DNA of 64,000 nucleotides from Metridium senile. Lineage: Eukaryota; Cnidaria; Anthozoa; Actiniaria; Metridiidae. Position 1 is the first letter of the stretch; each line of letters opens with the position of its first letter. A model generated the notes under the pieces. It saw only the letters and a list, made by a program, of their open reading frames with translations, made no database searches and was not told the origin of the DNA. The position numbers and the translations under genes were made by a program. Below are positions 58,679 through 64,000 of the stretch, in pieces. Where the stretch lies: positions 20,689,768 through 20,753,767 of the forward strand of contig OX459100.1 in the NCBI GenBank assembly GCA_949775045.1. Direction: 5' to 3'.

Positions 58679-61448
58679 ATGAAAGAACGTAGATGTAAAG
58701 AACAAGAACAACTGAACAAATTATTGTTTAAAGAACTGCCTTATTTTAGCTGTAGAGGGCCTATATCCTCGTATCACGGGCAATTCAATAATTTGATCAT
58801 TAGTAATTTACCAACAAAAAGGGATATTAATCAAGCTAAAAGTCTATATGACTTAGATATTTTTTCATTGAATACTACCCTGGATAGCTCTTATAATCCT
58901 AATCAGAATATTATAAATCAACATATAGAAAGCCGTTATTATTCTCCTCATAGTTTTAAGCAGTACTGCGAGAAATCAAAGCGAGAAATCAACTCTGGTT
59001 TTTCACTCTTTCACAACAACATTACAAGCGTCAGTAAAAATTTAGAACACTTAGAATTTCAATATTTACAAGATCTAGGATTTCATTTTGATATTATTGG
59101 TCTAACTGAAACAAAAATTACCATTGCAAATGAGTGTACTGCTCAACTTGCAAAAATTCCGGGCTACACATTTGAATACGTACCAACGCCTCTAGCTTCT
59201 GGAGGTGTTGGCCTCTTTATTGACGATTGTCTTGACTACAATATTATTGAAAAAACTTCTAATGAAGCTTTTCAGGCATTGTGGATAGAGATTCGTTTTG
59301 TCAAACAAAAAAATATTATTTGCGGCATTATATACCGACAACACAATTCTCCAGATCGATTTCAGGAATACTTCAGTCAAATCCTATTTATATCATGGGC
59401 GATTTTAACTTGGACTTATTAAAATGTCAGGAATCGCATTTTAGCCATGATTTTCTTCTATCTCTGCAGAGTTGCTATCTCATTCCAACAATCGATAAAC
59501 CAACCCATGTATACAATAACTCAGCTACATTGATAGAAAATATTTTTGTTAACAATCCTAATCAAGTTCTTGCTAGTGGTAACATCATCACTGATGTCTC
59601 TGATCACTTTTCTCAATTTTGTATTACAACTACGAGACGGGAAAACAAAATCCTCACTCAAACTAAAACACGAGATTATTCACGTTTTGCAAGGGATGCT
59701 TTTAACAATGAACTAGCCACAGTTAACTGGGAGGATATGCTTTCGTCTAAAGCAAATGACGTTGATGTATTATTCTCGTCTTTTTATAATAAAATTAACA
59801 AAATCAGTAACAAACACGCTGACTTATGTTAGTTCACCTGAAAATTCGTTTTATTTTTCAAGCATCACATCAAACGAAGTTAAGTTTGAAATTCTTACAA
59901 TGCCGGAAAATAAGTCATATGCTTTATACTCCTGCCCTACACGACTGCTAAAGTGTTCTTGTGATATTATCTCACCCATCCTGGCTAAAATGTTTAACAT
60001 ATCAATCGAAGCAGGAATCTACCCTGCGAAATTAAAAATGTCCTAAATTACTGCCCTCTTTAAAAACGACGATGAGTGTGAAGCTAATAACTACAGACCG
60101 ATATCTTTACTTTCTAACTTTAACAGGATTTTTGAAAAGCTCACGTACACTAGAATGGAAGAATTTATATGGATTTCACAAGGCGCACTCTACACAACAC
60201 GCAATCCTCGATATCGTAGAAGCTATACAGAAGAATATGGATAATGGTCTTTTCTCTTGCGGAGTTTTTATCGACCTTAAAAAAGCTTTTGACACTGTTA
60301 ATCACAATATTCTATTGGGCAAGCTTGAGCATTATGGCTGCCGCGGTATCATTAACCAATGGTTCTGATCATATTTAGCCAGTCGCTTCCAAACGACCCA
60401 AAACAACTCTCACATATCTGACAAGCTGGAAATTACCTGCGGAGTTCCCCAAGGATCGGTCTTGGGTCCATTGCTTTTTTTGCTTTATATAAACGACATT
60501 TATCAATGCTCAGAAACACTTGCCTTTTATCTGTTCGCAGATGATACCAATATCTTGTATGCGGATAAAAGTCTCAAATCACTCGAACAAACAGTGAGCA
60601 GAGAACTAGATCATTTATATGACTGGTTAACCGCAAACAAATTATCGTTAAATATAAAGAAGTCTAATTTTGTCATTTTTAGACCACACCAAAAAATAGT
60701 AAATTACCATCCCCAAATTTACGTATTTGATAATGAAAAGAACACCAACGTAAGACTCGAATTAAAAGAATGCATTAAATATTTAGGAGTCCTCCTTGAC
60801 GACAATTTATCTTGGAAGAACCATATCGACTCTGTTGCAAGCAAAATAAGTAAAACAATCGGTCTAATCTCAAAAATTAGATATTTCGTCCCTCGACGTA
60901 CTTTAATTCAAATCTACCAATCATTAATTATGCCTTATTTGACTTATGGGCTTACCTCATGGGGTAATGCGACTAAGAGTTCTATTAACAAACTACTTAT
61001 CCTCCAAAAACGAGCTCTTCGCTTAATATACTTTGCTAATAGCAAAAGCCACGCAATTCCACTATTTATCGATTCTAAAATCTTACCATTACGCTTCTTG
61101 TACTTTGAATCAGTTTGCAAACTTGTGTATGATATCAACAATAATAATGCCCCAAAAAATATTCTTGATATGTTTTTAAGAACATCAAAAGTTCATTCCT
61201 ACTCCACACGTTCAGCAACATCAAATAATTATTATATTAAGAAATCCAGGTTAAACATCCAAAAAAATGCTTTCTCTCGTTTTGGAGCCAAAATTTGGAA
61301 TGAGATTCCAACTCATCTGAAGATATTATCAAAAAAACTCTTTAAGTCTAAACTTAAAGATATGCTGTTTGAAATACTTAAAAATGAAGATTCCTACATT
61401 GAAACAAATGAAATAATGTCTAAAATGAAACAATTCTCTCAACAATAG
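58679..61448 (+). pseudogene. LINE ORF2 endonuclease-reverse transcriptase, decayed
   Basis: The N-terminal part contains FSCRGPISSYHGQ and an endonuclease (FSLFHNNITSVSKNLEHLEF, IIGLTETKIT, then IYIMGDFNLDLL and DVSDHFSQF after a shift near 59390). The next frame (from about 59830) gives SCPTRLLKCSCDIISP, then a TAA at 60043, [20 protein letters not shown] and SLLSNF. After a shift near 60175 come [13 protein letters not shown] (motif A), a TGA at 60366, GVPQGSVLGPLLFLLYINDI (motif B) and YLFADDTNILY (catalytic FADD, about 60540). From 60462 to 61448 the frame is intact through the thumb and C-terminal region (AKIWNEIPTHLK). Three frameshifts and two nonsense codons in total. Confidence 0.85.
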
Positions 61449-61605
61449 ACAAAACGTTTCTCCCTATGACAAAGGTTAATCATAAATCATATTTATTCAT
61501 ATCTAGTATGTTGTATATATTTAATATAACATCCATATAAAATTAAAAGTCAAAAACAAATAATAATAATAATATAATAGTACATATTTATATATAATAA
61601 TTAAC

Positions 61606-61641
61606 TGACCCGCCTCGACTAGCTATGCTATCTGCGGGTCA
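61606..61641 (+). other. 3'-UTR hairpin of the LINE
   Basis: TGACCCGC at 61606-61613 pairs with GCGGGTCA at 61634-61641 around a 20-base loop. Structured 3' ends are used for template recognition by several CR1/Jockey-type LINEs. The role here is inferred. Confidence 0.6.
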
Positions 61642-62949
61642 TTATATTTAGTTACATGCATTTCTACTACTTACAAAATTACAAAAAAATTACAAAAAAT
61701 TAAATATAAATCTGAATATTATACCTACTACTTGTTAATTTATAAATATCTATTTCTAAAAAATAATAATAATGATAATAGTTGTTTTTTTTATGTAGAA
61801 TTTGTATATGCTGGAAATAAATAAAGTTGTTGTTGTCAAAGATAATGTTAAGGCTCATCTTGTGATGTCGAAGAGTCGTCTAGCACCGGTTAAGAAACTG
61901 ATGTTACCAAAATTAGAACTGTGTGGAGCATTAGTGATGACCTGTTTAATGTTATATGTTAAAGAAGCTCTACATTTTGAGATATCTCAGACTGTTTGCT
62001 GGACTGATAGTATGATTGTTTTGAGCTGGATCCAAAAACATGCAACTTACTGGAAAAATTTTGTTGCAAACCGTGTGCAGGAGATACAAGACAAACTGCA
62101 GGACTCAAGTTTGTGGCGACATGTATCAGGTGTTGAAAATCCAAGTGACTTACTGACTAGAGGAATCTCCATCACAGAGCTGAAGAATGCTCAGTTGTGG
62201 TGGACAGGACCCAAATGGCTATCGCAGCCTGAGGACAAGTGGCCGACGAAACCAATAACTGAGCAAAGAAACTCTCGTCGAAGTTAAAAGGACAAAGAAG
62301 TCAACAACTCTGGTTGCTACAGCTGAAAAGGGTCATGAAGAAAAGAATACTGTCAAGGGTGGTACAGTAAGTGAAGAATACCCTCATTTTGCTAAACGCA
62401 TTGAAACATGGAACAAGCTGATACGGGTAACTGCACAAATTTTGACTTTAAGAAACTCAATGGACAAAAAACGAACACTCTGTAGAGAACTAAATGCTGA
62501 TGAATTGAAAGTAGGAAAAGAGACATGGTTGAAGGTAGTACAGAAACAGTACTACAAAGCTGAATATGATGTCTTGACTAGAAGAAAGCCAATATCAGTC
62601 AAGAGTCACATTGTGGAACTTGATCCTATACTTGAGAATGGATTGATTAAAGTTGATGGTCGTTTACATCAAACACAGATTGCTGAAGACGCAAAACACC
62701 AAATCATTCTACCGCATAAAGATCCTGTGGTCGCAAAGCTTATAATGCACATCCATCGTGAGAACTCCCATGCTGGACCAGAAACAACATTAGCCATACT
62801 GCGTGAAAAGTTCTGGATCACCCAGGGTCGTCGGGAGGTGAACATAATGAGCCAGAACCCTTAGTTTCGCCCTGGAAAGCAGAATGTTGTTCTGCATTCC
62901 TGCAGTTTCTTGAACTTAATCTTATTTATGAGGTGCCTGGAATAGGACG

Positions 62950-62974
62950 TTTATGTAGAGAAAGGGAGGGGTAG
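62950..62974 (+). other. Possible polypurine tract of the BEL element
   Basis: GAGAAAGGGAGGGG just before a candidate LTR start. Position and composition fit a plus-strand primer. Confidence 0.4.
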
Positions 62975-63461
62975 TAACTATGATATTTGTGTCTAATACA
63001 TCCTGAATGAAGGAGGGAAGAGAAACTGCTTGCAACATTTACGCAGAGTATTTACGGTAGGTCAAGCTAGCGAGATTACAAGAATGGTTTGAAGAGCGCG
63101 CTATAAACGACAGTTTTTCTGATACATTTAAGTTGGAAAGCTAATCATCCAGTGTTGAGATGTAACGAAGAGTTGTTGTCTAATGTCACAAACAAACGGT
63201 AAGGTCTAAATAACATCCGAATATAGTGAATATTTAGTTTATTGCCGCCAGAGGAAATGCAACTGGCCTTGGACAAAAAATGGCGCCAAATTCGATTCTG
63301 GTTTATGTCGGCCTTGAAAGAACTCCAGACTGTTCACCCCTTAGAACCAAATCTTTGTAAAACCAAACTTCCTTGACCATTTTTACTAGCTAACTAAATG
63401 GAGGCATAGGAGTCTATAACGTTGATCAAAAGTATTAATGGTATGTTGTCCAGTTCGTAAC
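62975..63461 (+). repeat. Candidate 3' LTR of the BEL element
   Basis: It follows the purine tract, begins near GTAACTATGATATTTG and may end near CAGTTCGTAACA. No second copy is in the window, because the 5' end of the element has been replaced upstream of 53700. The limits are therefore a guess from the usual position after pol and from the TAAC/GTAACA ends. Confidence 0.35.
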
Positions 63462-63596
63462 AGTTCGCCCCCCACCGGCAAACAAAGCCGAAAGATCAAA
63501 TTCATGTAGACCGATATTAATTAATACTAGCTTGTGCTTTGAATTCTTATTGGCAGTTTAATATGAATAATATAAGCTAAAGTATATGTTTCATTT

Positions 63597-64000
63597 ACAG
63601 CTGGGAATCAGCGCATGTCTGATAAATTTAATCAGCATTAACTGGGAGTCAGTGCTTGCCTAGATAAATCAGAATTAACGTTATTCTTGATTAGATATTA
63701 ATTGAAGCTGGGAATCAGTGCTTGCCTGATAAATCAGCATTAACTTTATTCTTGCCGATATATTAATTATAGCTGGGAATCAGCGGCTTGTCTGATAAAT
63801 CAGCAGTAACTTTATTCTTTATATTTTAATTGTAGAAGCTGGGAATCAGCGCTTGTCTGATAAATCAGCATTAACTTTATTCTTGATATATTAATTAAAG
63901 CTGGGAATCAGCGCTTGTCTGATAAATCAGCATTAACTTTATTCTTGAGATATTAAGCTGGGAATCAGTGCTTGTCTGATAAATCAGCAACTTTATAATA
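63597..64000 (+). repeat. 60-70-bp tandem repeat, seven units, running off the window
   Basis: Units start AGCTGGGAATCAGCGCTTGT, continue CTGATAAATCAGCATTAACT and TTATTCTTGATATATTAATT, and are trimmed to different lengths. Each has a small dyad (CTGATAAATCAG). The array continues past position 64000. Confidence 0.92.

Larger units (their letters stand above)
57862..61830 (+). mobile_element. Full-length CR1/Jockey-like LINE inserted in BEL RNase H
   Basis: It starts with a ~100-bp leader, then ORF1 and ORF2, then a 3' UTR with a hairpin (61606-61641) and a tail near AATAAATAAAGTTGTTGTTG. BEL RNase H sequence lies on both sides (ends ...VFICVWK at 57858, resumes near 61840). About 3.97 kb, unusually complete, but ORF2 has several frameshifts and stops. 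Confidence 0.85.
53703..62864 (+). pseudogene. BEL/Pao retrotransposon pol, split by two LINE insertions
   Basis: Pieces of one pol gene occur in order. 53703-53935 carries the segment before RT (ELETIGIHPEVTQ; after a shift RYEVGLLWKPTHPELSDNYG, ending NEGHTREV). 56675-56940 carries YLPHHPVIRQDK, CRIVFDASAKT and DIKSMFLQI. 57020-57180 has VHRFLWREMNTDIEPKIYC. 57200-57260 has the catalytic motif MYMDDYVGG. 57520-57860 has TIFDPMGMYAPFTVSAKKLI and the RNase H start HGFSDASERCFGGAIYLR. After the plus-strand LINE, 61835-62285 continues RNase H (SKSRLAPVKKLMLPKLELCG, CWTDSMIVLSWI). 62300-62864 is the integrase zinc-binding region (GRLHQTQIAEDAKHQIILPH, RENSHAG). The integrase core is missing. Frameshifts occur in most pieces, so it is non-functional. 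Confidence 0.88.

Overview
This window looks like a piece of an AT-rich animal (invertebrate metazoan) nuclear genome. The reasons are spliced exons with GT/AG borders, CR1/Jockey-like and RTE-like LINEs, a BEL/Pao LTR retrotransposon, tyrosine-recombinase (DIRS/YR-type) gag-like ORFs, a Crypton-type (KIAA1958-like) recombinase, many foldback and TA- or TTAA-flanked DNA elements, and abundant satellites. This element mix is common in cnidarians and some other marine invertebrates. The species cannot be fixed from the sequence, and nothing prokaryotic is present.

Layout. 1-1.6 kb is a 10-bp minisatellite. 1.6-15.7 kb is mostly non-coding: two inverted copies of one exon-like repeat (3.6 kb and 11.1 kb), two TTAA-flanked inverted-repeat elements (4.8-6.1 and 11.7-14.4 kb), a 21-bp heptad-coding minisatellite with a LINE fragment inside it (6.55-9.3 kb), and TA-flanked MITEs. 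16.0-17.4 kb (minus) holds a decayed, intron-bearing Crypton-type recombinase, followed by a LINE 3' end that carries a MITE. 18.6-28.5 kb is dense in foldback elements and local duplications. It also holds a candidate small Cys-rich spliced gene (26.1-26.8 kb, minus).

29.6-49.1 kb is the most striking part. A 48-bp minisatellite lies just downstream of a terminal transmembrane exon (30876-31002, minus). Then come about 17 kb of CAT/ATC-type trinucleotide-derived satellite with a 3,732-bp higher-order repeat. Three unique islands interrupt the satellite. Each carries the same 33-nt microexon, with splice sites and a phase that fits the terminal exon. I read this as the 3' end of one host gene whose intron has been inflated by satellite and whose penultimate exon has been triplicated. 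The huge His/Tyr, Ile/Thr and Met ORFs over the satellite are very probably artefacts.

49.4-63.5 kb is a retroelement graveyard: a SAP plus CCCH gag-like ORF with the start of a DIRS-type pol, an RTE-like endonuclease fragment, a second YR-type gag-like ORF, then a BEL/Pao pol gene split by two later LINE insertions in opposite orientations (minus at 53.9-56.7 kb, plus at 57.9-61.8 kb). A putative LTR follows. The window ends in a 60-70-bp tandem repeat that runs off the edge.

No intact single-exon host gene was found. Most coding sequence is selfish-element remains. The host-gene candidates are the transmembrane exon chain and the Cys-rich chain, both on the minus strand.
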